A program made the position numbers and the translations under genes. From assembly GCF_000002995.4 (NCBI RefSeq), contig NW_025062478.1, positions 6,052,001 through 6,116,000 on the forward strand: DNA of 64,000 nucleotides, in the 5' to 3' direction. Positions 36,901 through 50,700 of the stretch are shown here, piece by piece (position 1 is the first letter of the stretch; each line of letters begins with the position of its first letter). Under the pieces are notes generated by a model that worked only from the letters and a program-made list of their open reading frames with translations, searched no databases and was not told where the DNA came from. Source of the stretch: Brugia malayi. Taxonomy: Eukaryota > Nematoda > Chromadorea > Rhabditida > Onchocercidae.

Positions 36901-39900
36901 TGATAAGCTACTAACTAAATGTTGTTCTAGTTCATATATATTTCAGGTTGAAGGGATCACTTTCACTGCTCATCGATATGTTCTTGCTGCAGCTATACCG
37001 TATTTTCATTCAATGTTTGCTTCCGAAATGATCGAGTCGCGTCAAAGCAGGATTGTTATTCAGGTTTATCAGTTCATTTTCTTTCCTGATCATTTGTTAG
37101 ACAGATTGTTGCTCTTCTATATGGAATTTTATAAATAAATGTATCCTGTTAACTTACATTCGGAAAAGTATATTTTCGCATGTGCTGGTTAATAGAGTAT
37201 TATGCTATATTTATCCCTTTACTTTCACTTCACTTATTTAACATTTGAAGTATTTTATTTGCACAGGATATCCCTGCCGTTGCCTTCCAACAGCTTCTGG
37301 ATTTTGCATATACCAGCAGAGTTCATATCAATGGTGATAATGTTCAGCAACTGTTATATGCCGCTAGTATTTTGCAGGTAGTTTATTTATTAACAAAGAT
37401 ACTTTTTCTTGCTGCCGAGTAATTACATAGATACTAAAAGTCAGATGTTTAATTTTTTTGCAGATGGATACTGTTTGTGGTGCATGTCAACGTTTTCTGA
37501 CACAGTATTTGACAACCGCTAATTGCTTATCTATTCGTCAGTTTGCTGAACAGCACAACTGTGTCAGCTTGATGTCATCTGTTGATGATTTTGCAATGGA
37601 GCATTTCCCAGTATATTTTATGAAGAATTATAACTGTTTCTCTTTAAATCGGATATTTGAATATCTGGATTTATATTTTTGAAAATTCATTGTTCTGAAA
37701 TCACATGTTTAGGAATTACGAGTGCTTCCGGACTTCATGCGGATACCACTTGGTCATTTGATAGATCTTCTGCGTAGTTCTGACTTGAAAGTAAACAATG
37801 AACAGGAGGTTATTTACTTTTCACTAAAAAGTAAATTGCAGCGAATGTTAAATATCATAATCAAGGTAGTATTGAATATTTGGAAGGTCTCATAGGAGAG
37901 AATAGCATTTGCCAGCTTCTAAGTTGATGGCTTCCAAATCGGTCGTTGTTTTAAATATAAGAGGATAAGAATTTTGAGTTGTTGGCATAGATTTTTTTGA
38001 TAGTCAAATTTCCAGCAATGAATTTTTTAGGTTTTCGAAACAGTAATATTTTGGGTGGAGGAAAACATTGAAGAACGAAGAAGTTGCTTGCCAGACTTAC
38101 TTGCTCTTGTTCGCCTACCACAACTACCCATTGCTTATTTTTTGAACAAAGTGAAAAAACACCCTTTAATTGTGGTATTTTTTACATGTTATTTGAAAAG
38201 TTATTATTTCCCTGGAGAATTAATTTCAACTGATTTATTCTTTAATCGATAAATAAATTATTGTATTTGTCAGATTGAGGAATGAAATATGAGTGTGCAA
38301 AAGACTTAGAACTGAATAAATATAAGGATTAAAAGTTAATGATCGCAACTTTTCAGGAGTGTGTACGTTGTCGTGACTTAGTGGCAGATGCGATGAGTGA
38401 AATGATGCGTGCTCAGATCGGTCCTGGAATTATTAGTACGGAGAGTGCATCATTCTCACCAATATTTTCTGCTATAGGAACTGGAGGTCTTTATTCAAAC
38501 AGCACTACAAATTTTCAAGGTACTTTGAGTTGCAACTCGGTAAACTTTCCTTAAGAAACTTCCAAAAGAAATGAAACAAAAAGGTGATACTTTTTATATG
38601 CGAGACAGGACTTCAGTTATGTTTTAAAAATTATTGGAGTGTAGGTGTGATAACAGACATATCATCGACAAAGCATATGTATGCGCCAGTACCATCATTT
38701 GGAGTATGGACAAATTGTAGACCGAGAAAAAGTGCAGCAGGTGTCATATTTTGCGTTGGTGGGCGAGGTAATTTGTAATTCCTTTTGTTATTTTAGTAGA
38801 TGAAATTTTTGCACTCAGATTTGTCACAAAGATTTGCACTTATAGTTGCACATATTGCGCACGTAAGAATTACATTTTTCAAGGTAAACTTGAGGGACGT
38901 ATTAATAGCTGACAAGAAAATTGTTTTGCAGGTACATCGGGTGATCCGTTCCGTTCAGTAGAAGCATATGATTGGCGACGTGATAGATGGTTTTCAATAA
39001 GTGATATGAATATCCGAAGACGACATGTTGGTGTAGTTAGCGCTCAAGGGAAACTGTTAGTTAAACTATATTGAATTAAATCTGATTTTTCAAAAATATG
39101 TAACCATATTTCTTTATTAATTTGCTTTTGTCGCACATAAAGCACTCTCTGAGAATTTAACATTTTGCTATGTAATAATTCGTCACAATTTTTCGAAGTT
39201 AAGCATAGCAGCAAAATTAAGGCACAATTTTCAGTTGATGAAGAAAGATTTGAAGCTTAGAAGCATATCTCCAGCATGATGGAACGATTTGTAACAGATT
39301 TTTAGATAGCAAATACTAAACCTTATTGTCTGAGATTCTGCTGATTTCTCCCGATTAGAACTGCTGTTGAAATATAACTTCCTTGAACTTTTTTATTATA
39401 ACTATGACAAATTTATTTGTATCCATTTTTTCTTGTTTACTTCAGCTATGCTATTGGGGGACACGATGGAACAAATCACTTAAGTTCCGCTGAATGTTTT
39501 GATCCTGCCACCAATATGTGGCATACCGTCGCTTCCATGGATACTCGTCGTAGAGGCATAGCTGTTGGAGCATTGGAAGGTGCAATATATGCCGTTGGTG
39601 GACTTGATGACACTGCATGTTTTCAGGTCTGCTCCCATTTTTGTCATTTAGCTGTTTTATTTCTCAGTCCGCTATAATTTTTGAACTCTTTTGTATTTAA
39701 TGACCAAAGATGTAAATTTTGTTGTAAAATGGGATCTGGCTCGAGTAAATTCTAGAGCTGAATAGTTAATGCTTTGTAAAGAAAATATTTAATAAATCTT
39801 TATTTTATTGAGATAAAGATTACCGTTGGTCGTAGTTATTAAATAATATTAGAAAGCTTATGGAAGTAGATGTAAGAGAGCAATGAATGTCAGATTGCTA

Positions 39901-41564
39901 TTCAAAAAACTTGACCTTGACAACAGGTATAATTGCTTATATAGTAATCGTTTAACTCATAGCAGCACTCATGATTTACAATACAGGAGGTCAGCTGAAA
40001 AATGCTGTTAAGTCATCAACAATCAGATCCAGTGAGCTGATAACCTTATCAAATTCGAATATAATTTATAGTTAGTAAGATAAATAACAAAAGAAGTGAA
40101 TAAAAAGCTGATATAATTGTAAACAATCTAATTGGGAACAAATTCCAACACATTTTTTGTTAAGAAACAATTGAAATAAGCTCAGCTATATAGAAGATGA
40201 ATATTAGATAAATGATTCCTTACGTTATACTGGAAACATTTGTCCATATGTTCTAGCAGTGCAATTTACATTTCTATGGATTTAATATAATTTTATTTCT
40301 ACGTATTATAATTGGGATTTTCCGACAATTTTAGAGTTTTAACTTGATGTAGATAAGTTCATGACTGAATCATGTTATATTTTCGCTTGTAAATGCTAAA
40401 ATTTTCACTTAGTTCTTTTTCTTTTTTGACAATTTTATAGTTATTAAGTTCATTTAATATATTGTTTTTTGCAGACTGTAGAAAGATATGATATTGAGTC
40501 AGACAAATGGTCAGGTGTGGAGCAAATGAATGTGCAGCGTGGCGGTGTTGGCGTTGCTGCTGTAGGTAAGTCTGCTTGAGACCTAAATTGTAGTTTCTTC
40601 GGTTCTAGTGGGAATAAAATATTTTGCTTTTTAATCATTGTCTTTTTGCAGGTAAATATCTATTTGCGGTAGGTGGTAATGATGGAACTTCATCACTCGA
40701 TTCTTGTGAACGATATGACCCACTTCTGAACAAGTGGAAATTAGTTGCAAGCATGCAACATAGAAGGTTTGTATATTTGAAAAATTTTCACGGCAAGTTA
40801 TGGGATTTAATTAAACGATCTTGATTTATTATTACCTAACAGAATCTGTTTCTAAAAGCCTACTATTTACTCTACAACAGTTTGGTAACTCTGGTTGTTC
40901 CTAGAAATTTTTTTCTTGAAAATCTCGCTACAGAGCTGGTGCTGGTGTCACAGTACTTGATGGATGTTTATATGCAATTGGTGGTTTCGATGACAATGCT
41001 CCATTACCGTCATGTGAACGTTACAATCCAGAAGATAATGCGTGGACATTGTTGTCACAAATGTCATGTCCGAGAGGTATGACTTTAGCTTTTCATTTCA
41101 ATAAACCGGTTTTGAATTGCCATTTTTGAAGTTTTTTAAGGTGGTGTTGGTGTTGCATCTATGGGTGGGCGAATTTATGCAATTGGGGGTCATGATGGAG
41201 TGAGGTATTTAAACTCTGTAGAAGCATACGACCCGGCTACTAATCAGTGGTCTTCGGTGGCTACTATCAGCCAATGCAGGTTAACTGTATTTTAGTTTGT
41301 GAGATATCTCCTTTTTGTTTTATGAATACTCAGACTGAAAATCCAGAAAAAAATATCCGTATAACATTCAAAATATTGACATAAATGCATAATTCAGAGT
41401 AAAACATGAAGGAGCGTTAATCTCTTATAACTTTTTTCAGAGCAGGCGCAGGCGTTGCGTGGGCAGACTGTCGCGTTGATACTCTTTTACGACCGCCATC
41501 AATGGCTCTTGGGAAAGACAGTGGTTGTGCACCTTGTGTTACAGGAGTTGCTCACTGTGTTTGA
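33924..41564 (+). CDS. kel-8 (KLHL8): BTB-BACK-Kelch protein, KLHL8/KEL-8-like Cul3 adaptor
   Basis: BTB-Kelch proteins recruit substrates to Cullin-3 ubiquitin ligases; C. elegans KEL-8 is reported to affect turnover of GLR-1 glutamate receptors. Exons: 33924-34040, 35839-36022, 36216-36421, 36947-37063, 37267-37377, 37464-37610, 37713-37808, 38031-38171, 38357-38519, 38657-38767, 38932-39055, 39446-39626, 40475-40565, 40652-40766, 40934-41076, 41141-41279 and 41441-41564. All phases close: 769 residues, or 799 with the candidate exon 26679-26768. A Gln-rich N-terminus precedes the BTB ([43 protein letters not shown]), BACK ([17 protein letters not shown]) and six Kelch repeats with double glycines ([45 protein letters not shown]). 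It ends CVTGVAHCV. The first exon listed contains no Met, so a start upstream, or the Met in exon 35839-36022, is required. An AATAAA lies at 41906-41911. Confidence 0.92.
34302..34544 (+). repeat. Diverged 30-bp direct repeat in a KLHL8-like intron
   Basis: The stretch at 34302-34330 (aatacataattcgaatataa core) recurs at 34512-34544 with a four-base insertion (aatt) and two or three substitutions. It is short and AT-rich, but the shared order is too long to be comfortable as chance. Confidence 0.4.
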
Positions 41565-44500
41565 ACCGATTTTCTAGTTTTTCTTGAGTCATCTTTTAGC
41601 AGCCGTAGAAATTGGACTTATTGATAAAATTGTATGGAGAATGGATTCATTTATCCAAATTTTAAAAAGATTGGGAAAACGTTAGGAAAGGAGGAAAATA
41701 TGAGAATGAAGTGAATAGAATCAACAAGGAGTGTCGAAAATGACTTTTTGCTTTTTTCTTTTTTCTTCTGATTTTCTGGAAAAGGAGGGGTGTAGGTGAG
41801 GACTTAAGAATCTTAAGAATGATTCATAAAAAGCAGTCCCGAAGCTTTTTAATTTGTAGCTATTTAGAGATAAGTTACTGGAAACTAACAATACCTTACA
41901 GTACAAATAAAAACGTAATTTTTGTGAGACAAATTTTTGCTAGCTTCCTTTTTGTTTAAATGAGGAAATTTTCTATCGAATTGTCATCGTTAAGCTTTAT
42001 CCATTTGCTTAGTACCGTAGCATATTTGGTTTGTAATCTTTCTCGTATTCCATTGCAATCGTCTATGCATATATTTAGAAAATAGCCTTTTTGTTGCCTG
42101 CTCTCCAGTTGCACAGATTAGATTTGCTTAATTTATTAGAGAGGTTCTTGTAAATACGGACTTCATCACACTGCATTTCATCACACTGCAACTATGAATT
42201 CGGAAAACGGAAGCGTGCTTTTAGAAATTAAAAGGTACAAAAGTAACCATTCAAGGTGCAGTACTAGCAGAGCCATATGCCCCTCCCAAATTGTCATAGT
42301 GGATTGCGTCCTATATAAGTTAATTGAAGCTGCTTCCAATCCACACTTTTTACTTGCACCTAACTTCATTCAATCCAATAAAGAGTTGAGAATTTATTGA
42401 AAGTCTGAGCAATGTTTAGGAGACATAGATATGCAGCAACATCAAAAGCACTACAGAACGATTGTATAGCTTCCTTTTACCCGGTCACCAGGTATTTTTA
42501 AGAACTGCTTCACTCAACAGCAATATGTCTCCGGTGTCCTAATCTGGTTTATTAATCGTATACTTGTAATTTACACTTCCTGTTCGCTTTAATGCTTCAT
42601 TTTCTCTTTTCAATATATTTTTGCTGTATATAGTTATGGTCCCATTGCTTCTTTCAAGTGGTTTCAAGACGTATTTTTTTTTTCTTTTTGTGAAGCAAAG
42701 ATACAGGTGATATTTTCGTAACTCCGTTTAAATCCACGATATCCTTGTGCTTTATCCATTGTAACATTACCCAAAAAATTTGAATATCGTATAATAAAAT
42801 ATGAAATTATAATTAATGATTTTATGTATAGATACTCATCTCGCTTCGTTTTTTTGAATGATATGAACTCTCGGAAAGTGTTTGAAATATCGTTCACATG
42901 ATTTATACGCACAAAGTCACAATTTTAATAGACATATAAATAGTAGACAATGCTACAGATCTAAACTTCACACAAAAGATGCAGCGCAATTCATACAATT
43001 CTGCATCAAATCCAGATATGAGTAGATTTTGCGAATATTACATACGCTATTTGCAAATTAATAAGTGAATTAAAAAATCTGTATCTCTATATGCCGAATT
43101 ATATCAAAGATTCACCGTCATACGCTAAACATAGACCAGAACCAGTAATAAATACAGGATAGAAAAAGAGCTATACCTTCTGACACAGGAAAACGTAGAA
43201 GTGCAACTGTTAACAAGAGCAAATTTCACGAATCAAAATGGAGTCGCCATTCAATTGATTAATATGCATTCAAGTAAAAGGACTAGTTCCAAACATTCTC
43301 CTTCTGATCAGTACACGTACAATAATCATCCATGAATGGGACGGACATTGAATGATCGAAAATCTCTTATGAAGTCCCTTATCAAACAAAGGAAATATAA
43401 AAAACTTCGAAGCGACTCAAACATCAACATGAAAAGCATGAAGTGCACAAATGAGTTTCACAGAAACCAAACATTACAAAAGATGATAGTTACATGCGTT
43501 TCGAGAAGAATTCCGACTCGTAAACGGTAAAGAATTAATAAACAGTGGATTCATTTAAAAGCAGAGGTATTTTCTTTCACAATTTTAAAGAGGAAATAGA
43601 TTTTTAATAAATTAAGGTATGAGGATATGCAGTATTTCCATTCATTTATCTTGCCATTAGCAATAAGTAGAAATGCAACATGAACATCGCTCCTCTTGCC
43701 TTTTTCATTTATCTACGAATTAATACTTTGGCGTTCAATTCCCATCTCGAATAACCCCTTTTACATGACAGTTTACTTCAAAGTAGATTCCTTTGCCTCA
43801 TTACTTAAAGAACAAACATTCATCTTCCACGCTTGAAGTTTGACAGGTAATTAAAACCAAACTTCATCTTAATGTAGATGAACTTTCTTTCTAAATCAAC
43901 AACCACTTCCAGCATCGTCACAATTAACAATCTTACTTCAACAACTAATAAACACAAACATCCTAAAATCAAACATCACCGACTCCTGAAGCTCAGTAGA
44001 ATCGAACAAGAAACATCGTATATGCCGAACAGACGACTTTTACTATCGTGTTGAAACTTCGCTCTAACGAACATCGTTCGGTTCCCTTGATTATTTTTTT
44101 GCGTATAATGGATGTGAGGTGGTGGTATGCTGTGCTCTTTGTTGCATGGTTGCAGTTTGGGGTTAGTATATGGGGTCACTTACTGCAGTTTTCTTTTGAC
44201 ATTCACATTTCGCTTGAATTTGTAGAATACGTTGGTGATTGGTGGAGGAAGGAAGGGGGCAAATGAAAAAGGTTTCTGTGACACACATTTTACGCGTTTT
44301 TTGGATTTAGAATAGCGTGAGTTCTTTTTACTTTGTCTCTGAATAGGCTTGCTTTTGTCGCAGCATTTGTTGTAGCTGTAACGACTTTTAAATGTTCTCT
44401 ATTGTTACGGATAAATGAGTTTTACAGTATGCAGAAAAGTGTATTACAACTTTTGGAAATATAGAACTGTCCACGTGATTTTGAGTCATATTTTATTAAT

Positions 44501-44608
44501 TAGAAATCGACGGCTTTCATCGTACGCATACTTACATGCATTTTCAAATTATCTTGCACTATTATTTCGCAAAGTCGCATGTTTTGGAATTACTTTAGAT
44601 TAAGAGCG
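41565..44608. other. Intergenic region between KLHL8-like gene and cyn-13
   Basis: About 3 kb. It contains the KLHL8-like 3' UTR with AATAAA at 41906-41911. A purine-rich stretch at about 43150-43530 holds two overlapping Lys/Ser/Arg-rich frames interrupted by a frameshift and a TGA, which may be a coding relic. The segment 42161-42189 has a short duplication of ttcatcacactgca. The cyn-13 promoter should lie in the last few hundred bases before 44597. No intact gene was recognised. Confidence 0.5.
44597..44598 (+). promoter_or_regulatory. Candidate SL trans-splice acceptor of cyn-13
   Basis: A pyrimidine-rich acceptor (attactttag) ends 10 bases before the cyn-13 ATG at 44609. No upstream coding exon is needed, so the AG is more likely to accept a spliced leader than a cis exon. 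Confidence 0.5.
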
Positions 44609-47348
44609 ATGTCTTTGGCGACCAACTTTCCACATAATAAAAAACGAACGCTGTATGTTGGTGGTTTTGGCGAAGAGGTTAATGAGAAAATATTGCAAGC
44701 TGGCTTCATACCTTTCGGTGAAATTGTTAGTATATCAATTCCTTTGGATTATGAAACGGGCAAGCATCGTGGATTCGGGTTTGTTTGTTTTTTTTTTTTT
44801 TTTTTTTTTTCTGATTCAAGTATCGTTTTAGATGGTTTACATTGCAGCAGCAAACATTTTAGGAAGAACTGAGATGACCAGCACTGATCTTAAAAACCTA
44901 TGTACATTCTCTTTTAACTACTGCTTTGTCAATAAACCCTGTTTAATTCAATGTGTAACCGGCTTGCTACAATGAAATGAAACTTTCTAGAGTATCTTTG
45001 ATGATTGGCTAATATTGTTTTTACGATATATATATTTTGGAATCTCTAGATTACCTTCTTTAGATTTGTGGAATACGAACTTGCGGAAGATGCTGCTGCA
45101 GCAATAGATAATATGAATGATTCGGAATTATTCGGGCGAACAATCCGATGCAATTTTGCTCGACCGCCAAAGGCAAATGAAAGAAGCCAAAGGCCGGTAT
45201 GGGCGGATGATGAATGGCTTAAAACTGTAAGTTCGAAATATACTGGTATTGAGAAAGGTCTGATAGTATTTGCGAATTTATACTATTATGATTGCATAAT
45301 TTTGGTATTACATTTATGGAATACCTCAGGGCGGAAAATTGCTTCAATTTTTGTCTTGTACATCGAGATAATCTTATACTCTTAACTGAGTGCTGAACTT
45401 TCTTAAACACTTATGGATTTATGATTTAAAATTTTAAATTGGAAGTTTTTTACATGCATTGGGCTCTTATTCCTTAATTTTGTTATTGACTTGTTCATTT
45501 GATATGCATTTTAGAACAAAAATAATTTTAAACAAAATTAGGTTCGTGACTTTTTGTACAAAATCATTCTTATTCTGAAATGCATATCAAGCGAAAGACA
45601 AATCAATAACACCGCAGGATACAGAAAGCGCTTCCCAGATTTGTCGCATTCTGTGCATGGATTTTCACGCTGCAATAATAACTTGGCTCTTTCTCGATTA
45701 ATTATCTTAGTTTCCGTTTTCATCAGTAAAGGTATGTTGCTAGCTATAAAAATTTGAAATTTGTAACACTTATATAAAAGAAGGAATTTTAGTATGGCAC
45801 TGGAGAGGGTACATCGAAGGAATGTGATAAGGAGAGCAATGCGGTCCCTGAGCAAGTGGTAGGAACAGTTAAACTGCATCTTCCACGAGTATATTTGGGA
45901 ATCAAAATTGGAATCAGGTTAGTTTCAAAAGGCTCTGCAGTTATTGTCATTGAACATTGAAAATTCTTTAGTATATTACCGTTACATATTAGATTTTTTT
46001 GTTTGATCATACATGCAGCGAATGAGTTTTGTACATCCTGCCTTCTTTTCCCTCCCTCCCCCACCGCCCTGCAGGTTACGTTATTTGGAAACGCCCCTTG
46101 GTTGGCTTTCCCTAGACATCATACCTGAATATTTATGATACTTTCTACATATTGTTTATAATTTTGCGCAAATTTCTATAGGTATATAGGAAGAATAGTG
46201 ATCGAATTACGGCCTGATGTAGTTCCAAAAACAGCGGAAAATTTTCGGCAGCTCTGTACCGGAGAAAAGGGTTTTGGTTACGAAGGTATTTTTACCTTTC
46301 TACTGAGCTTTGCTTTGTATTTTCTACAGTTCATTACAATTTTGATTTCGACCGCTCGATAAGGAAATAACTTGCCATTGCTTTAAAATTTGTTGCAGTG
46401 TTTGATATTCCAACTCATAATCTTCTTTACATCAGACTATGTATTTTTTTAGGTTCACACTTTCATAGGATAATTCCACGTTTCATGATACAAGCCGGGG
46501 ATTTCACGAAGGGAGATGGGACAGGCGGAAAATCAATATATGGTTCTAAATTTGCGGATGAAAATTTCAAGGTTCGGGATTTAAAATTTTGATTTGATGT
46601 AAAGCAACCTCTATTGATTTCCTTGTATTTTAACGTGTGACATACTATTTGATTGTCGAAATTTTCAGCTAAAGCACACTATGGCCGGAATTGTTTCAAT
46701 GGCAAACTGTGGACCTGATACGAATAGTTCGCAGTTTTTTATCTGCACCGAAAAAACGGATTGGCTAGATAATAAACATGTTGTTTTTGGACATGTTGTT
46801 GAAGGGATGAACATTGTCAGGCAGATCGAACAGCAGGGAAGTAAAAGTGGAAAACCTATGATGCAGGTATGTTCATTCTTGCCAGTAATTTTAAAATGTG
46901 ATAATAGGTCATCGTTATATATTTTTCGCCTTATTCATAGTTGTTTCCTTTAGAAGAAAGTTTTTTTTTTTTGCAACGTTTAATATTTTATTTATTTGGA
47001 AATAAACTATTTAATAGAACGTTTAAATGTTTTTTTTTTTTTTCATTAAAGTCACCTATATTAGTGTGTGTTCGGAATTTAAAGAGTGCTCGGAGTTATT
47101 GTTTAGTTTGTACTTAGACTTTGGATGTCTTTCGCTGACTTCGACTTCCATTCACCAAATAATGAGTCATTTAAGATACTTTTTGTGCACTTTGCAATTT
47201 AGTATGTCATGGTAGACTGGAAGGCTTTTTTCATGTCGAAAACTGTAGAAGTGCGTATATACGCTATAGTATTTAGGTGACAATTGGGGAATGTGGTGAG
47301 TTGAAACAGGAAGCGAAAAGCAACACAGGAACTGTGGAAGATTTGTGA
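44609..47348 (+). CDS. cyn-13 (PPIE): Cyclophilin E: RRM plus peptidyl-prolyl isomerase
   Basis: PPIE is a nuclear cyclophilin found in activated spliceosomes; it binds RNA through an RRM and catalyses proline isomerisation. Exons: 44609-44778, 45064-45226, 45793-45917, 46182-46285, 46453-46571, 46669-46866 and 47277-47348. Phases close, giving 316 residues (human 301). The RRM (about residues 12-90) has RNP2 LYVGGF and a consensus RNP1 RGFGFVEY. A linker ([10 protein letters not shown]) leads to the cyclophilin domain from about residue 145: [52 protein letters not shown] with the catalytic Arg and Phe, [11 protein letters not shown], and [11 protein letters not shown] with the binding Trp. 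The last exon gives [15 protein letters not shown] and a tail longer than the usual CGEL end. The first intron carries a 20-odd-base T-run just after the donor. It is followed 407 bases later by sfa-1. Confidence 0.96.
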
Positions 47349-47755
47349 TATCGATTGTCTTAAAGCATTTTTTTTCGTTGTCTTATTCATGTATAAAAAT
47401 TATAAACAGTTTGTTATTTCTGCTTCATAGCCATAGAATTTAAGGCAAAATAAATAGATGGAAAAAAGATGCTTGTTTTCTTTTATAAGGTCTGTCACCA
47501 TTAATTGGTAATACTTGTTTATAAATATGATGATGATTATAGAACTATGTGGAGTTTTTATATCAGTAACTTTCTCTGAAATCTTGTGGTTAGATTAAAA
47601 TGTGTATGAGAATATGGTGCTCCTCTCTTCCTTGAGATTAGTATCCGTTTTTGAATAATGGTGTTAGAATTAACAGTTGTAATGTTTCCATAATACATGC
47701 AATATATGGTTATAGTTATCGTTTTAGTATTACTACTTTTGTTAAGCGAAGGAAT
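47349..47755 (+). promoter_or_regulatory. Intercistronic region cyn-13 / sfa-1
   Basis: This 407-base gap contains an AATAAA at 47449-47454, about 100 bases after the cyn-13 stop. A candidate trans-splice acceptor (tatcgttttag, AG at 47726-47727) lies 28 bases before the sfa-1 ATG. Short distance, same strand and this order of signals fit an operon with SL trans-splicing of the downstream gene. Confidence 0.55.
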
Positions 47756-50700
47756 ATGTCGCGGTCGCGTGACAAAACTGGTGGTAACACGGAACCGATG
47801 CCATTTGTGCGGAAATTTGGCGCGGCAGCTGTTGCTGCTGCTGCTGCCGGTGAACCGACTGTTGAAACAATGGATAATGCAGAAGAGGGTAGTAATGGAA
47901 ATGTTCCAGGTTAATTTTGTGGTTGAAAGAGGTTTTGATTTTAAAATGAATAGATATTTCCCGATGGCTGTGCCACTTGCGGGAATATTTGCTGAGAATA
48001 TTTTTCACGATTCTTTACCGCTCGCATTATTTTTATTTTTTGTTACTATGTTGTAATTAGAATGTTCTGTTTATATGTACACTCACACTCATATTTTTAT
48101 AGAAAATTATGTTTTATGTCAAGCAGTAAATCCTCTATCTAGAAGTTCTTATTTATGCATAATATACTAATTTTAGAATCTTATGCTCCACCGGTTTCGG
48201 AGTATTTGTCGCCAAAGCAGCGTTCTTCCCGTTCTCGATCTCGTTCTCGACATAAGCATAAGCGATCACGTTCACGGAACCATAGCAAACGTCGTTCGCG
48301 TTCTCGCGATCGCCGTCATTCACGAAAGCGTAGCCACAGCAGACGCAGCCATAGTCGTAGCAGGAAAAGTCAAAGTCGTAGTCGTCGACGAAGTCGTAGT
48401 CGAAGCAGAAGAAGTGGTAGTCACAGTAGGCAAAGTCGGAGTAGAAGCAAGCATAAAAAGCGTAGAGGTAGACTAAATAACCTCTTATTAAGCATTGCAT
48501 GATAAAATTATTTTAGTGATTTAAATCAGAATTCAGTTTCAGATCGTACTGGTTCTCCACCAAAAGGGCCTGAAGAACAAAGTGAAAATCAAGAAAATCA
48601 AGTTAATGTGAGCTTCCATCTATATCCATACATTTAGAAGTTATTCATATCAACTGTATGCCAATTTTTTGCTTTATAGAATTAACTGGCAAATAAATTT
48701 TGATGACATTCCCATTTTCGTACATGTTAATTGCGATGTTAGATAATTTATTGTGTTTATTTTTCAATATTTTATGAGTAGATCTTTTAATACATCTCGT
48801 CACGCTTCATGATGTTATTTACAAGATGATGAAATGCGTTCTGCGTTTTGCATAGTTCAGAAGTATGGTTTTTGCAGACTACCACTGTTGGCTCTGCAAA
48901 ATTGAAGACTGCACAGGGAGTACTTCCAATACTGGCACGCCCTGAAGTTGGTAAGTTAGCATCAAATAGTTTCTTTAGCAAAAATCATGTTATCCATTCG
49001 AAATGTTTGCAGTTGATAAGATGAAAACTGAAGATGAGGGAGCAGGTGCTGCAAGTGAAATTGGCCAACCGGAAAAGAAGCCTCGTAAATCACGTTGGAG
49101 TACCAACAAGTCTTTTGTACCGGGCATGCCAACGATATTACCGTCAAATCTTAGCGATGATCAGCGACAAGCTTATTTGCGTAAGAACTTATATTTCTTG
49201 TTAATGTTTTTTGCATTATGTATTAAAATTGGTTTTAAAAAGTCCTTAAAACATTTCATTATGCAAGGAATTGTGTCGATTAATCAGGTTCGTAATATTT
49301 TTGTTTTTTATTGTTTTAATTTGTCATAAATTTTATTGCTACTAATGGATCTGATAGAGTATAATGTTATCGATATGTGTAAGCCTTATTTCAGTACTAG
49401 GGATACATTAATGCACATTCCAGGGCACTGGAATCACGTTGTAGAAAGTGTAGATTAGCTGGGAGAACATAATAGTAGATCTCCATTAAAGATGACCACT
49501 TGTATATCATAAGCATAATTACTACGTCGTTGCTCTTTTTTTTTGTTTTCTTTTTTTTTTTTTTTCGTTTTTACACTACTTTTTCAATTTCACTTCAAAT
49601 TTTGAGCCAGATCGGTTGTTGCAACTGTTAATGTTTGTTGTGAACTAATAAACGGGGGAGGGTGGCCCCGTAACCACCTATTTCAGTTCAGTTGGAAGTG
49701 GAAGATGCAACGCGAAAATTACGTCTTGGCGATTTCATGGGCAATCCGGATCCAGCTTTAAGGTTCATCAATCAATAAACGATAACGTTTATTGCTGCTT
49801 TGTTGACAATCAACAATTTAACAAACCATTTCTAGCCTAGCTGAACATCTATGATGTTGATGGACGCCTTCCTTCATTCCTGTATCTGTCAGCTCACTCA
49901 CCAAGATGATGCATACCACAAGTTTTATTCGAAATTTTTCAATTTAATGAATTTTAAGTTCTTTCGTATTTCGTTCTCGTGGGGTGAGTTTGGTAGAACT
50001 ATTTAAGTGTTTCGGTTCATTAAGCGCAGCACGCTTCTTAATTATCAGTACCACTCCTTACTCGAAACATCACGAATTGTTATGAAACTTCTGATTGTTA
50101 ATTAGTGGTTTCATTTCCACTTCATAGTTTCTCCGCCGTTTTAGTGTAAGCTTAGCGTGGAAAACTTTAGTTTTTCGAGCCTGTACTTTTCAAAAAAATT
50201 TTTTAGCCCAATTTTAGTCGAAAAAATGAATGAAATGAAAAATATATTTAGACGAATAATTCTTGTTGGTTATGTTGATGATCCAACCTTTGAAATACAT
50301 TATCCGTCGCCTCCATGCGGAATCTAAAAAATTGTTTTCAGGATCTCATCACCGAAAAGGCTACTAATCTTAATCCTAATCAAATCTTTTTTTAGCCTTT
50401 TAGCATCTGCTTTTCGTGAGCGGAAAAATGCTGCTGGGGAAATTCAACAGTTCAAATAAGATAATAAAAATTTCAGCTTTTGTCATTTATGGTTACATTT
50501 AGCCTACATCATATCTTTTTTGCAGAAGTCCATCGCCGGAACCGATTTATGATGCCAGCGGTAAACGATTGAATACCCGTGAAATACGAAAAAGGCAAGA
50601 ATTGGAACAGTTGCGACATGAAAAAATCCAGGCATTGTTGAAATTAAATCCAAACTTCAAGCCTCCAGCGGATTACAGGTGCGTCTTTGATTTTTTCATG

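Noticed and set aside
47697..48056. Leu-rich plus-strand frame over the first SF1 exon
   Set aside because: It is a frame shadow of the Ala-rich SF1 N-terminus and runs into the intron.
48153..48500. Tyr/Asp-rich minus-strand frame and Val-rich plus-strand frame over the SF1 RS exon
   Set aside because: Both are frame shadows of the Arg/Ser codon repeats of sfa-1.
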